Shown: positions 25,414-38,300, numbered from the stretch's first letter. The stretch: DNA of 64,000 bases from Coffea arabica (GCF_036785885.1 NC_092329.1:4030001-4094000), one strand, 5' to 3'. The notes: generated from the sequence alone by a model not told the origin. Numbers and translations are program-made.

Positions 25414-26901
25414 TACGAAAAATGGTCACCTCCCTAGATTACACGTTTAGACCCCACTTTCCCCATTTCCTTATGTTTGTGGCCATTTTCTGATTAATTA
25501 ATTAATTAATTAATTAATGTTGGTGGATACCGTTTAATTAATGTTGGTGGATACCATTTAAGCAAGATTGCAAGAATAGGCAATGCCCGTCAAAATTGGT
25601 TCGCCAACATGATATCTGGAGGATTTAATAACCGCATCCTAGTGTGTGTGTAATTAAGATGTTTCAATTTCTTCTGGTTGAGAGCCGAATTTCATGCACG
25701 TATCATTCAAGAATTGCGATATAATTAATGCATATATCAGTCAAGAATTGTTGCGATATCATTATTTTAATAATGCTTGGTACGTACCATCTAACACAAA
25801 ACTGCAAATTAAAGTAATCTTTTTTTGCAACTTACAGAACTAATTCCCCCGTCTCCCTTCCTTTCTAAGCAAAAACTAAATTGGATTGAGAGAAGAAAAA
25901 GAGGGGGGGGGGGGAGGAAGAGGATTAGCATAGTGTTTTGGAAACTATATTGAGGTTTCAATAAATAGTAAAAAAAAAAAATTAATATCCAACTTTGGTC
26001 CTGTTTGATAACCCAATTTAGCACTTAAATTTAATCAATTCAGATTTTAATATTTTCAAACGCGTTTGATAACAAAAAATAGAATATTTGAATTAATTAA
26101 TTAAGTTGCACTGAATTTCTTGGACAAAATTTGCTCCAAAAAATAACTGATAAATTATTCATTTATCACTTAACGTGATATAATTCAAAGGTATCAAATT
26201 TAGTACTTAACAATTAAGTGATTCAATGAATTCAGACTTCAAATTTTAGATTTTACATTTCAATTTTATCGAATGCATCCTCTGTCTTGCCATTTTCCTA
26301 AATTTTATTTTCTGATTAGAAACGGTCAAAAAGCATGTCACATGACTTATTTGTGAATGACATGTATAATAACATGGATGATTGATATGATTGAATAAAC
26401 AAAAAGGCATTAATTGTCATAATAACATGATGGATGATTAAACTAACAAAAAAGGCATAGTCTATCTTGACAATGTTAAAGATCTAATGAAGTGATCTTT
26501 GCATGGAAAGAAGCCGTTGTTGTGGGTTGGACGCCCTTTCTGAGAGCTGCAGTTTGGATTTCTTGAATTCAAAACGAGTAAATAATGACAAGGATCATGC
26601 AAAGATTTCCATTTTGATTTGTGTGCAACTTGTCACGCAAAGATGTCGCGTTTGGCACTGTACAGAATAATAATAGTGTACACATACATTTTGGTATAAA
26701 ACTTGTGAAAGTAAAACTCTTTGCATTTCATCTTTTAATATTGAGACGCTCAGAACCAAGACGAATAGAAGAAGTTCCTTAGCCTGCGGGCTAGCAACCC
26801 ATACCCATTACCCACCCAGTAATTAATTATTATTGCTTCAAAGCAGTTCGCCGGTACCACAACTCAAAGAGTCAAAAAAACCACTCTCAATCATTAGTTC
26901 G

Positions 26902-27084
26902 GCCCCCGGGGCTAGACCATCTGGTCTTGGGCTTCTTCCGGAACTCCAAGGTCAAGTGGTCGAATCCCACTTAACTCCCGGTGCGCTTGGGGTGGCGGTG
27001 TACTTGGGCGCAGGGGATTAGTCGGGCCGCCTTCGGGTTTTGATCCGGACACCCCTGTGTTGACAAAAAAAAAAAAAAAAAAAA
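26902..27084 (+). mobile_element. tRNA-derived SINE (family 1), older copy
   Basis: Shares the 3' module GCAGGGGATTAGTCGGGCC...TTGATCCGGACACCCCTGTGT and A-tail with the 9849 copy. The B-box region reads GTGGTCGAATCCC. It is flanked by ATCATTAGTTCG (26890-26901) and ATCGTTAGTTCG (27085-27096), a target-site duplication with one mismatch, which suggests an older insertion. Confidence 0.8.
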
Positions 27085-28678
27085 ATCGTTAGTTCGCCCA
27101 ACCCAACATATCAATGAGTCAACCCAACAGATTAAGGAGTCCCACAAATATTGACTTCACGCCTTTAAGATTAATGCTGATGCGAATCCGCGTTTCAGTT
27201 GTCGTCCGGATGCGAGTTTTACTTACGTTCTTGGATCAGCTTGCTATCTCAACATTTCACGTGTAAAAACGTTTTCCTACAATTAAAGTTCAATAATCCC
27301 AATGTTTTTTTTTCTTTTTTAACAATGCAGTGCAATTATCCTTGAGTAGTATCTGCCTCCCCTTCCTCCAAGGGATCGAGAAAATGAACCAACTACTTTT
27401 AGACAAAGCAAAATTGAGGCAGACCACGGAGCCTTAATAAATTGTCAATGGCTACTTGTGACAAAATTGTCATTGTTGAAACGACAAGTAGTTCTTCTGT
27501 GGTTCGTTGGCAAAAAGGAAAACATGTAGCGTCTTAGTTGGATCTTGTATTTCTTACATGGCCTGTTAAGGTTAGGTTCCCTTTCCCTTTCCATTGTTTA
27601 GTTATTGAGTTAGGTTTGACAAAACAAAGATGTAATAGAAAAATTCTCATCCGCAAAGCGTAGAACCACAGAAACCAAAGACATGCAAAGAATGTTTGAT
27701 TGGCTATCTCTTATCCTGTATTAGGTCCTTTCTGCTACAGTTCTTCCGTTTATCCAAACTGGATGCGTGACAAGGAATCAACTCTTGTTTTGCGACAAGA
27801 GTGAAATGGTTAATAAGTCAAACCACCAAATCATATGGGCAAAGATTTTTTTACTTGGTATAAAATGAATTTTTCCTTCCTTTTTTTTTTCCCCCTTATA
27901 TTAGCATGTTTCAAGGGTTCTTTTACTTTAGGCACAGGATAAGAGATGGGCCTGATGTTTAGTCCACTTGCAAAAATTAAAATTTCACCAATGGCAAGAA
28001 GTTCGATTTCCCTTAAGTGAGGTCTCGAGTTCGAGTTTTTGTAAATGAAAAAATAGATGTCGGGAGAAATCGTCCTCCTTACGCGGTCTCAACCCAACTT
28101 GTGTTGCTCAACTACGGATAGATCATAGCTGGTGTCAGGAAAATGAGGATTAAATCAAGCTAATTTCATTGGGCCAGAGGCAGGCTTTGGGGTTCGATGA
28201 TTGTTAAGCTACAGCGCCCTAATCTTTTGGGCTATTCTCTTGGGTAGATGAAACAATCATGTGAGGACTCATTTTTAATGACAGATACCATGTGAGTACC
28301 CATTTTTAATGTTTTTTATCCCATAAATAACAATTTTTACTTGGTATCACTGGATATTCAGCCCCCGGTTTCATGTGCAAAAAAAGAAAAGAAAAAAGTT
28401 TGATCACAATACAATATTCATCTAAACAATTCCAGGAAAACTGTTAAGAATAAATGTCGGCAGCTATGGTCTGGCCTGAAAACATCAGCATCTTAATCTG
28501 TGACTAAGTCCAAAAATACTTCAAAAATCAAACCGGGCCACCAATAAGACGGTCATGTGAAACGAAGAAAACTCTGCATTGTCAGTGACAAGTTTGCAAT
28601 TTAAGTGAAAGGAAAAGCTATCAAGAGTTACCATGATACTGGCTGCTAAAGGTACTGCTTTTGCAGTGAAAATTTAGT

Positions 28679-30310
28679 CTAGGCAACTTTCTTGTGCCTT
28701 GACAATCTTTTAGCAAAATCAAGAGCTGTAAATGGTCTAATACTGAAATAAGTAGCAAAAGCAACATATGTACAGACTAGAGCAACATAGACTTTAAACC
28801 AAATGGATGAGAAAAAAGTAAGATATGTAAATGTGCCAGTGATAACATTTACTGCGGCAAAATTAATGAAGCATTTCAGTGTAGAAAGCTCTTCTTCGGT
28901 TCCTTCATGAGGGAAATGACCGTTAGCAATGAAATCAGAGAGAAGCTGATCTTTCAACTGAAATGTGTCCATCAACCATGCTGTTACATCCTTTTCAGAT
29001 GGTGGTATCTCCCTAATAGGAATGCGCCTGACATGAATATGTACTTCAGAAGGTTCAACACCGAAAACATTGTCCAAGAAAGTAGGGCATCGGTGCTTGT
29101 AGGCAATAGTCAGATCATAAACTGCATTGGGGAAGTCAACAAGTGCTCAGAACAGCTAAAAATCAGTAACACTTCAAAAGACACGGCCAATCATTGCATA
29201 CTTAAGGATCACAGACACTGAGCAAAGGTTGACGAGGACAAAGAAATACCTGCATCCAAGGAGAGCCTCAAGGTCTCCAAACAAGCATGGAATCCCTTCG
29301 TCTTTGGAAGCAGCACGTTACTCAACACCGGCAGGCCATTTTCAGCGGCAAATTTTTGACTTTTCTTACACTTCTGCTCACTGGACAAGAAGAAAGCCGT
29401 GTACTAGTAAAAATTAGATGAACTACGATGACAGCTTAGATCTCTTACAGACAAACTTAGAGCAATGCCCTGCTACATGCAAATTACCTACCAAATAGTG
29501 AATGTTTTGTTTTATATTCAATGAAAAATCCTTCATTAATTCCTAAAGACCAGAAAATTTTAGACAAATGATGAGCAATAATATAGGTACTGCTAATGAG
29601 CGATGCCTATAATATAAATAAACATTTTCTAAACTCTACAAAGATACAAGAAAAATAAAATAAAAAAGCATGGAGAAAAGGATGATACTAATATTGATCT
29701 GTCAGATGAACCTAAATCATCGATTACGGAGGAGAAAGATGATAAGTCATTACGTAAAATCAGTGCCTTCAGGGAAGACAATTAGCCACAATGGATCCCG
29801 ACGGTCCGTAAAAGATGAAAGCATTTGATGCATTATTGGTTCGTCAAATTCCCATTTTCTCTCCACTGGAATGAACTCTAACATGCGAAATCCCCAGCCA
29901 AAAATTGGCAGTTTCATCAAGCTGCTCTTGAGTACATATTTGATGTGTCCCAGGCACCCTTTCCGCAGTGCTAGGTCCCATGGATACATCCAATCAACCT
30001 CTGTTCTGTGATTTGCAATAAGCAAAACACGCTCCCCTTCTGGAGCAGTCTCTCCAGAAAAAATCACTTTCGTCCTGTTTATTTTTTCAAAGAAGAATGG
30101 CCATAGACCAAGCCAAAGACCAAAAAGGTAAGATACAGTTTTCCTGCTATAATGCACATTCAAAAGGCGTAAGATCCCAACACATACTGGTACAAAGTAC
30201 ACCAGAAACATGAATGCAGAGGAAATAAAAACCACTAAGCATGCTAAACCCCTGATAATCCTCAGAGGGGTCAATTGATTGGTAGAGTTGGGGTCCTGGC
30301 GAATATCCAT
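28679..30310 (-). CDS. LPAT4: 1-acyl-sn-glycerol-3-phosphate acyltransferase, LPAT4/5 type
   Basis: Acylates lysophosphatidic acid at sn-2 to give phosphatidic acid in glycerolipid synthesis, probably in the ER membrane. Coding exons on the minus strand: 29754-30310, 29250-29380, 28679-29121; all junctions are GT-AG; 376 residues, the usual LPAT4/5 length. The ATG at 30310 (MDIRQDPNS) is chosen because the frame upstream has no ATG before an in-frame TAA. N-terminal membrane helices span about residues 20-75. The catalytic NHX4D box is NHRTEVD (100-106) and the substrate box is FPEGTDFT (179-186), split by intron 1. Two hydrophobic segments lie near the C-terminus. A leader intron is likely, from a donor at about 32357 to an acceptor just before 30345. 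The symbol rests on similarity to Arabidopsis LPAT4/LPAT5 and on gene order; LPAT5 is not excluded. Confidence 0.92.
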
Positions 30311-30345
30311 ATGTCCTGTCAGCTTCAAACTCTCCAATTACTTAG

Positions 30346-32357
30346 CTGATAAATGCAAAATAAGGATGAGGTGGCCAATTAGTTCACCAGTAGGCACAGC
30401 AAAAGTATGAATCATGGAGCTTAAATCTGCGGCAAAAATGATGAAATAGAAAATTTAGGAAGTAGTCAAATGTTACCACCTGTTCCAATGAAGATAAGAG
30501 AGCTCCTGTTACACCACAGTATCAGAATACTTTGTGTGGCTATCGAGGCATGCATGAACTAAAAATGCCACTTTCATTCGGCATGGATATCACTATCTAG
30601 GTTAATAATCTTAAGAAGCCGATGTCAGGGATGTTCAATGATGGGGTAACTGACTTCTCTTGATAATGTGGACATAAAAAGAAATCACAATCAAGTGGCA
30701 GAATAAATGGAGTAAGCCTACACTTTCTCTAATTCTTATACTAATTTTCAGGACTGATTTACTTCTGTGATGAGAATAATTATGTGTATTCAGCTTCTTG
30801 AGTTTCACATGTTATCTTTGTCATACATTATCACAAATAATCTTCCAGACAAATTGCTTTCCCGAAAACGACATGAAGTGAATTGTGCCCACAAGTTATT
30901 CAGACAACATGAATATCATCCAAACTAGAGATGATATAATCTTTGCCATACAGCATGATACTCAATATCATGGAATCTTCTGCATGTTCTTTTATATGAT
31001 TTAGATTAACATGCTCATTCAATCCAACAAGCTAAAGAGAGTTTACGGCCAAATTTCATCAGAAGTATTGATAAACTCTCATCCGCTATGATTTTCCACT
31101 AAATTTGATCACAATACAAAATGAATAGTCTTTCCAGCTCAGACTGTATCTGAAAATCACAAGTATGTGCTAACCATTTTAGATGAAAAACTTCTGAATT
31201 GGCTATTTTGTGACACCGATGGTTCTCCACTTTCACATGCTCAATTTTAGCCCTTTCGTCCATCAAATTCAGTAAACAAATATTAAGATTCTTCCACAGA
31301 GCCAATTACCAAATGAGAAATAAATACTCTCTGTCTATCCCTTTTTTTGCATAACAATATTTTCATTGCATGAAGCATAACACTTGCTATTTTCTCCTGT
31401 CATTTTCCATTATTGTTTCAAATGAGTAGGCAATCACAATTTTCCTAAAGCCCTATACATGCATCTGCTATAACAAACAAAAGGTGCATATCCTTTAATA
31501 CAATTTTGTCTGACAAATTTTACTTCTTGTCACAGGCTTGGTACCTAATGAGCCTAAATTTTGATCTAAAAGACTAATCTTCATGCTTTGCCTCTAGATA
31601 TGAGCCTTCACAAAGAATTGTCATTCGTTTTTCCCATCCTTCAGGTTCACCATTCCCCAAAATTATCATGAGCAGGTAATTATTTTCTTAAACTCAGATT
31701 AAAATCCAGATCACTGAGGCCACCAATAGCATGTGAGGACAAGCGACTCTAATTAGTTGGACCCAGGAACGCTTGTATTACAATCGATTTGGAGCTCTTC
31801 TTTAACAAATGTAGGACATAATCATTGATCCACAGATTTCCATCCATTACTAGTTCCAATCGAGCATAATTCCAAAACATTCAGCCGTCCAAGAAACAAT
31901 GCAGACAAGTATTATTGCTACTACAGATTTCGATAAGGACAAGGAATTGAGCATATCAAATTCAAGTTTGACCTTTTCTTTAATTTACAGGGTTTCTCCG
32001 GGAAAATGTTGCCGTATTCAGTTCTGTATCTGATATCTGAAGTTCTAAAGTTCTGAAGTTAAGACCTCAAATCAAATTGTCACCAATCTAATATCTACCA
32101 AACCCCTGGAATCTTACAAAAGAAAAAAAGCCCCACCAGTAATCGAGATTATAGACATCAGCAAATTCTCTATTCTGCTTCTCAAGTCATTTAATTACAG
32201 TGCTGGCATCCATTTATTCCATTGACAGAGGAGAAAATAAGACAGCAGTATATGCATTGAAGAATTCAAGAAAGACACAAAGGGAAGAAGTCTATCTATA
32301 CAACTACATGCTGCATTATACACATAGACATGTATAAGCTTAAAAGAAGGAATTTAC
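30346..32357 (-). other. Probable 5'-leader intron of the LPAT gene
   Basis: On the minus strand TTCTTAG|GTAAATTCC at 32357 is a good donor and TTTGCATTTATCAG before 30345 is a plausible acceptor 35 bases before the ATG. The interval is AT-rich and lacks a coding frame. The leader exon would be roughly 32358-32500. Inferred from splice motifs only. Confidence 0.45.
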
Positions 32358-32705
32358 CTAAGAAGAAGATAACGGCAAAGAGGATTTGATGTGTGAAGAT
32401 TGTTGAAGATGAAGCTAAGAAGGCTTCTCCTGAATCTCTCGAGACTTCTAATGTAACAGAGAGTTGTCTATTCCTATTCTGCCTATGCAAGTAAGGGCCG
32501 ATGTTAAATCTTGGAAAACGTTAGAGAAACTATCTGGTGTGATGAGGTCTAGATTTTTAATTGATACCATTGGCTGTTGCAGTTAGAAGTCAATGATTGG
32601 AAGAACAAATTTGAGTGGTCAGAGACTGATTGGCCGGCATATTAAGGGTGCGATTTTTGCTTGATTATTAGTTGTAGTACGTAATCCAAAAGGAACTTAG
32701 TAGTT

Positions 32706-32911
32706 TTTTTTTTTTTTTTGTCGACGGAGTGGGGTGTCCGGGTCAAGTCCGTAAAGGCGGCCCGACTAATCCTCACTTCGGCCCGGCCCAGCGCCCCAAC
32801 CGGACCTAGCACGTTAAATGCACGGCGAACTGATATTGCTGCGGAGGTTCGACCCCAGGACCTAACGGTCCCGAGGAAGAGGCGCCAACCACCAGCCCAT
32901 TCACGTGGGGG
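32706..32911 (-). mobile_element. tRNA-derived SINE (family 1) with perfect 19-bp duplication
   Basis: The reverse strand reads from the tRNA-like head (GGTTCGACCCC-type B box seen in the plus strand at about 32846) to the shared GACCCGGACACCCC 3' module and an A-tail (T-run 32706-32719 on plus). It is bracketed by the identical 19-mer CAAAAGGAACTTAGTAGTT at 32687-32705 and 32912-32930. The perfect duplication implies a recent insertion, about 200 bases upstream of the LPAT leader exon. Confidence 0.92.
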
Positions 32912-32930
32912 CAAAAGGAACTTAGTAGTT

Positions 32931-35367
32931 AGTAGTAGTTTTTTCACTAAAGTGGATCTCAAGGAACGCCTTCCCCGATTCTAATGCTTTATACTATTAA
33001 AGTTTGATGAAAGCTTGTTCCAACTTCCAATAATCGAATCCGATAGAATGTGCTTTCCTTAAAAGACGATAGACTACAAAATCAAGGATTAATGTCTATT
33101 TAAATTTAATTATACATACATTTACATACACATATACATATGTGTCATGTATTGACAATGGTTACAAAAGCAATTGTTAGCAAAGTGTAGAAGATTTGTT
33201 TTTTGGGGGGGGGGGGGGGCGTGGATTGCAAAGTATTAGAAATTTTGATTAAGATGTTACTATGATGAGCTGTCCCTCTTTCTACCATTTTCTCGTAATT
33301 TCAAAATGGTTATTCTCAATTTTGCTTTTCAACATACCTTATTTATTTATCATGTATCACCAAACAATTGAGCATGAATTTACGACTCTCTTGGTAATTT
33401 GGTCCTTCAATTCCTTTCTTTTCCCTTCCAAAAACATGATGAAGGCCTCATTGGCAACTGATTTTAGATTCTCATTTTGAAAAAAGAAATTTTTTATATT
33501 TTTTAACCTCTTTTTGATTATAATTTGGGTTTTTTTAAGGCTCAAGAAAGGCAGCAAATCAGAAACACTTATATTAGTAATTTTTTATTCGGATTTTTAA
33601 TATGACTATTGTACAATCAAAGCAAAAAAGAATCGGGATATATTGGATGCCGGAAGAAAGGGAGTACAAGTGAGAGATCCCCACTTACGCTTAAAAAAAA
33701 AAAAAAAAAAAAAAAAGCAATTGAGAACGAGGCCAAACTTTTGTTTATCGACATGCGGATAGGATAACTGGTGTAACAGGTATTTTCTGCTTTGAGAGAC
33801 AGATCCTGGAACTCAATATTATGCTTGCCCAAAAAATCATGAAGAATATCGTAGGTACAGAGTCGTTTTGTCGTCTTTGGGACTTCAAAACAACAAATCT
33901 TACAATTATTATTCCAATTGATCATTCAAACTCTATGATTCCAAGTATGACTATTGCCTTCAAGAAGTAAAATAAATTTGGGTGGACGTCCTCGTCTTTC
34001 TCATCAGCTGCAGTTCATTATCATTATTTTTCTTTCCTGCGCTTCACCCTTTTGAGACAATTCAAAACAAAGCAAGAAGAAGTAAGTAGATTATTGTATT
34101 CCAATTCGCCATCAAAGATTTTAAAAATTTTGGGTAGCTTTTACAATGACATGTGTTGCACTCCCTTCCCTTGAATCAAAAAAAAAAAAAAAAAAAAGGA
34201 ACAATCTCCTTTACGTACGTTACCTCATCAACGTAATGGATGACAATTATATACGTCGTCTTCTTTCCTGACTAACGAACGTGCACAAGTGCTAAACGGC
34301 TAGAAGCCGATTCGCCACTCGCCAGTCAAAGGCCTCGTATAAAACTAATCCTTTGGAGTTGCGATCTCAACTCTTGTTGATGTTTGGACACTTTGCAGTT
34401 TGAGCATTTCCGGATCTTGTCAATCAGTTAAGATCACAACACTATCAGTTTTGTGTTGTAAGTTGTAACTATGACACTGTTTGGCAAATGAGTTTTTTGG
34501 ACGCTTGTCTGAAACTCTACTGTATTTACTGTAGAAGTCGTAGGAAAAATTTTGGAAGTGCGTAAATTTTTAGATATTTTTAAGTGTATAGTTTAAAATT
34601 TTTGAAATTTTTTTTGAGATTACTATAGTTAAAGTTGTTAAAAAATTTATAACAGACAAATTTGGCCAAAAACTTGTTTGCCAAACGAGCCATATATATA
34701 AGAAGACACCAAAAATCCATTTCATTTTCATGTGGAATCTCTATTTTGATGTTAAAACAAGTACTACCTTTTGTCGCTAAGTTTAAAGGTGATCTCTTTG
34801 TCTTACGTTTGATTCTCTTGTTACCACTTAGAAAGAAACGACATGAAAACATTGATATTCGTTGAAAGATCAGATAAAATCAGTGAATCGGAATCCCCAT
34901 TATACATACAGAAGAAAAGTAAACAGGCTAGGCCAACTGGAATGTTCCCAGGAAAGTGCAAATTGAATAATTTCGTTAGGAGCGGAATTTTCAAATTAGT
35001 AGTGTCTATTAATTAATATGTACAAGAAACCACCGCAGTTCACATGGCTAATTTTGCAGGGTTGAAAGCTTCAAGGGGGCTAGGACGTGGAAGCTTCTTC
35101 TTCGAAAAATTTCCAGACTTCACAATGAAATAGTATATATAGCCTTTGATTTCTCATAGTTACTAGATTCTCTGAACAAGAAACATAGGACTTTTCCTTT
35201 TCTCTTTGAATTGAATATATGAAGTGACAACAAGATAAAATTACATCCGAATGTCACATGATCTACATATATAGCAACAAAAAAAAAAAAACAATTGACC
35301 ATTGATATAAACGCTCAAGGGAAAACAAAAGATAACTTAAAAAACAGATCGATCGATCGATCGATGA
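32931..35367. other. Spacer with a G-run and a MITE
   Basis: AT-rich, no supported gene. It holds a 15-G run at 33205-33219, poly(A) tracts at about 33693-33716 and 34178-34197, the MITE at 34477-34689, and a (GATC)n run at 35348-35364 that falls in the presumed 3' UTR of the ELO-like gene. Confidence 0.55.
34477..34689. mobile_element. MITE with TTTGGCAAA-type terminal inverted repeats
   Basis: Starts CTGTTTGGCAAATGAGTT and ends AACTTGTTTGCCAAACGAG, a long imperfect inverted repeat. The interior AAGTGTATAGTTTAAAATT is the reverse complement of the AACTATACACTT phrase in the 7267 and 51002 copies, so this is the same family in opposite orientation. Confidence 0.7.
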
Positions 35368-36234
35368 TCACCGCTTTTTATCTTGTTTGAGGGAAATAAG
35401 ATACCTTTGTTTGCTCAAGCGAGTGACCTTAACATAATACTTCGACAATAGCAAAAGAACAATGCCGTTTATCAAAGAAGTGAAACCCCAAGCCCCCATG
35501 CCATTGCACCCTCCTTTCATGAAATGCAACGGAAGCACCCAAACGTGGCCTACCAAATTGCATGCCAGCAGCAAAAACTGGAAATTCAGGATCACGAACG
35601 GAAAATTGGCTTTGGGCATTCCAATTTCCGTCCAGAATCTATACCCATATACCAATGCAAAAACAAGGGTCGTCAAGAGAATTTCCAAAACTTGATAGGA
35701 TTGAGAAAACTCTAGCCAAAGAAATGACATGCATATTAGAGTGGAGTGGTTGAGGAGGTGGACGTAGGAAAGTGTACGATGTCTTAGAATACTAAAAAAC
35801 GTGTTGAAAATTTGGAGGAACCGAGAGAGGTAGAAAATGTATGACCAGAAGAATACGCGGCCTGAGGGACGAGTTCCCAGTGGGAAACAGAGGAGCCATT
35901 CAAATGGGGTTTTGGACCTCCGCCAGAACCATCTGGTGTCGCGAATCTCCGCGGCTGCTGAGGAGAGAGTTCCGGCGAAGATGGTGACGAATAAGAGCGT
36001 CATCAGGAGGCTATGAAGAGCAGGGATCGGCCCCAGCGGAACTGGCTTTTGCCGGCCGAGGAGGTAGAGGAGGAGGTGGAGAGTGATGGATGCTGCAAGA
36101 TAGGTTGCGATGGAAAATATGAGAAACGACCAGGTTGACCCCCATAATTGGATTGTGCTCCACCGGAATCCGACTATCCACGGATGTTCTGATAGTAAGT
36201 AGTTAATCTGATGCAGCAGCATTTGTGGCGCCAT
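35368..36234 (-). CDS. ELO/HOS3-like membrane protein (GNS1/SUR4 family)
   Basis: Single-exon gene for a 288-residue multi-spanning protein of the plant ELO-like (HOS3) family, related to yeast fatty-acid elongase condensing enzymes. Visible features: about six to seven hydrophobic helices, the FFWSYIFYLSRFLQIFNTFF segment (128-147) and FLWLEFSQSYQV (171-182), which align with the family core, a YGYRFWTEIG motif, and a basic C-terminus (KQDKKR) that could act as an ER-retrieval signal. The canonical ELO histidine box HXXHH is replaced by HLLNH (159-163), and the usual acidic residues of the K-x-x-E-x-x-D-T segment appear as Gln and Asn. So condensing activity is uncertain although the family is clear. 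The ATG at 36234 is the first in frame. No truncation or frameshift. Confidence 0.85.
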   Translation of the reverse strand: MAPQMLLHQINYLLSEHPWIVGFRWSTIQLWGSTWSFLIFSIATYLAASITLHLLLYLLGRQKPVPLGPIPALHSLLMTLLFVTIFAGTLSSAAAEIRDTRWFWRRSKTPFEWLLCFPLGTRPSGRVFFWSYIFYLSRFLQIFNTFFSILRHRTLSYVHLLNHSTLICMSFLWLEFSQSYQVLEILLTTLVFALVYGYRFWTEIGMPKANFPFVILNFQFLLLACNLVGHVWVLPLHFMKGGCNGMGAWGFTSLINGIVLLLLSKYYVKVTRLSKQRYLISLKQDKKR

Positions 36235-37260
36235 ATGATCGGATGCTCGAAGCTATGTGTGTATGTGTTGTGTTGAATGAGTGCACTTTTTCAGCTATCA
36301 GAATGAGATCAGAGATGTCTAGACTGAAACTCTAGCACTGTACTAGATAGAAAGATTATTGGGTTTTTTCTTAATTGATTCTGAAATCATGGGAAATTTG
36401 TGGAATGCATCATAGATTAGCAAAGCTTCGCCTGAGCTAATCTTGCTAATGCTTAAGCTAATGGTTCTTTGTAAGAACTAAGTAGTTCTCTATGTATTTA
36501 GCTTTGGGCTGCTGGAATCAATTGTATTTAATCTGCTGGTCTACGAAATATGAATATATGATTGATTGAAGAGGATGATGGTTTGACAAATATGTATGCG
36601 TGATGACGGGAAGAATACTAGAATAGAAGCTTCAGTAGATGGTCTTTTCCATTGTGCGTGCTATCTTTCATTCGTTTGACTTTGACCTAAGATACAAGAA
36701 GAGTTCTGGTCTTTAGTTTTGCCCAAATGTTCCGTGAGAGACTTTGAATATCTGAATTATTCTGCATAATATTTCGTTTGTATTATAAATATATTTTTCA
36801 ATCCATTTTTATATATTTTTAATTATTTTTTTTAATTTCATATACATCATATCACAAAAGATGCTACAATAATTATTTCAAATAATACTCTATCAAAACA
36901 TGCTCCCTTTCTGCTTTTTACATCGAGGTTCTCTGTAAATTAGATGCCTAAAAATTTTCTAGAAAACTTTACCTACACAAAATACAGATCATGCCAAGGG
37001 TTGGTTCCTGTTTGATTGTATAAAAGACAGCCCTAACATAACAATTTGCCTTGAAAAACAAAAAATTAGAGCACAGTTTCAGTTCAGGCATGCATTGAAT
37101 TGTGGGATATCTAAGAGGGAGGAAGCTGTCAAATACATACAAATTTGATGGTATAATTCACAAAGTCAGATGAAATTTATATTTCTATATATGTAGTTTC
37201 AATGGGATGATTTAGTATCCAGATAAAAAAGAAATTGTAGAAAGAAACAGAGAGAAGATT

Positions 37261-37440
37261 TTATTTTATTTTTTGGTTGACAAGGGAACTCGCAACCAAT
37301 ATTCGAGAATGCGCACTGGATAAACCCTGTCTCGTGTAATAGCCCGCTAACCACATGGAGAAATAAGACACACTATCCAAGCCTTGTGCAATGAGAAGAT
37401 GTCCCCAGAGAGGTTCAAACCCGGGTTGGCATGAAGGCAT
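37261..37440 (-). mobile_element. SINE-like retroposon (family distinct from family 1)
   Basis: Read on the minus strand the segment has a B-box-like GGGTTTGAACCTC near its 5' end, a body with CAGTGCGCA and GGTTGCGAGTTCCC, then CTTGTCAACC followed by an A-rich tail (AAAAAATAAAATAAAAT). The GC-rich body contrasts with the AT-rich flanks. A target-site duplication was not found. Confidence 0.55.
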
Positions 37441-38152
37441 GCCTAACATTTCTTTTTTTTTTATTTTTTATTATCGATTAGGTAAATTATCATAGCCTGC
37501 TTACATTATGTCTTACAAGTTGTTTATCCTAATCTTTTTACATCACGTTTAAACACCGGGTCAGAAATAAATAGATGGAATTGTGATTGTTTTTGTGATA
37601 ATAAAGCAGCTAACGGAGGATAATCTTGCTTTGCTATCAAATGATACTCGTCTAATCATAGATGTCCAAGTTTTACAGCAATAGGAGCCACTTTCTATGA
37701 CTAAATGCAATAGCAGCCACTTCTTTTTCAGATGTTATTCTTGCATTATTCTCAGTATAGATCATTCTAGTTTTTCAACTTGAAAGATTAAGTATAAACA
37801 AACGCCTAAAGCTCATTATATTAGCCTGGACTGTAATCACCTGCAGTTTAGTTGATATTTGCCTTTTTTCTTTTTTTCTTGACAAAAATGATACTTAACT
37901 TGCACTTAATTTTCTTAATGTTTAGGATGGATTTTGCTGAAAGGGAAAAAGGAAAACAGAGAGGAGCATGGACGGTAGGGGGGCGGCGGGGTCAACTGCA
38001 GAGTTATGTGAGGCGCATTTATTCCAAAGCCTTCGGACACGTAATTCACAGGTCCCTCATCCTCGTCCCCATTACCAATTTAAAAGGGAAAAAAAAAAAT
38101 CTTCCTACAAAGCTACAACATTCTAGATTTCCATCTAATTTACTAGTATAAG

Positions 38153-38300
38153 TTTGTTTGGATAAGAGTTTATTTGAGACAATCACTTGACACTTTTTGT
38201 GATGTGATATATGTAAAATAAAAAAATGATTGAAAAGATAAAAATATGATTAGAATTTATGAAGCAAATTATTTTATCTCAAAACATTTCAATTCAAACA
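38153..38300. mobile_element. MITE-like element, TTTGTTTGGAT termini
   Basis: Starts TTTGTTTGGATAAG and ends CAATTCAAACA. The interior (GATGTGATATATGTAAAATAA, TGATTGAAAAGATAAAAAT) is the reverse complement of phrases shared by the 2825 and 52295 elements. About 148 bases. Confidence 0.5.

Larger units (their letters stand above)
25297..28678. other. Spacer with promoter, simple repeats and a SINE
   Basis: Contains the thaumatin-like promoter, an (ATTA)n run at about 25493-25520 followed by a doubled TTAATGTTGGTGGATACC motif, a 12-G run at 25903-25914, and the SINE at 26902-27084. A possible tRNA-like relic with AGTTCGATTTCCC and GAGTTCGAGTTTTTG lies at about 27955-28110. No protein gene is supported. 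Confidence 0.5.

Noticed and set aside
30311-30337. Possible upstream start of the LPAT protein at 30337
   Set aside because: The codon at 30337 is TTG, preceded directly by an in-frame TAA; the first ATG is at 30310 and gives the normal family length.
33205-33219. 15-G run as a G-quadruplex or regulatory site
   Set aside because: A single homopolymer without spaced G-tracts or gene context; also a likely sequencing or assembly length artefact.
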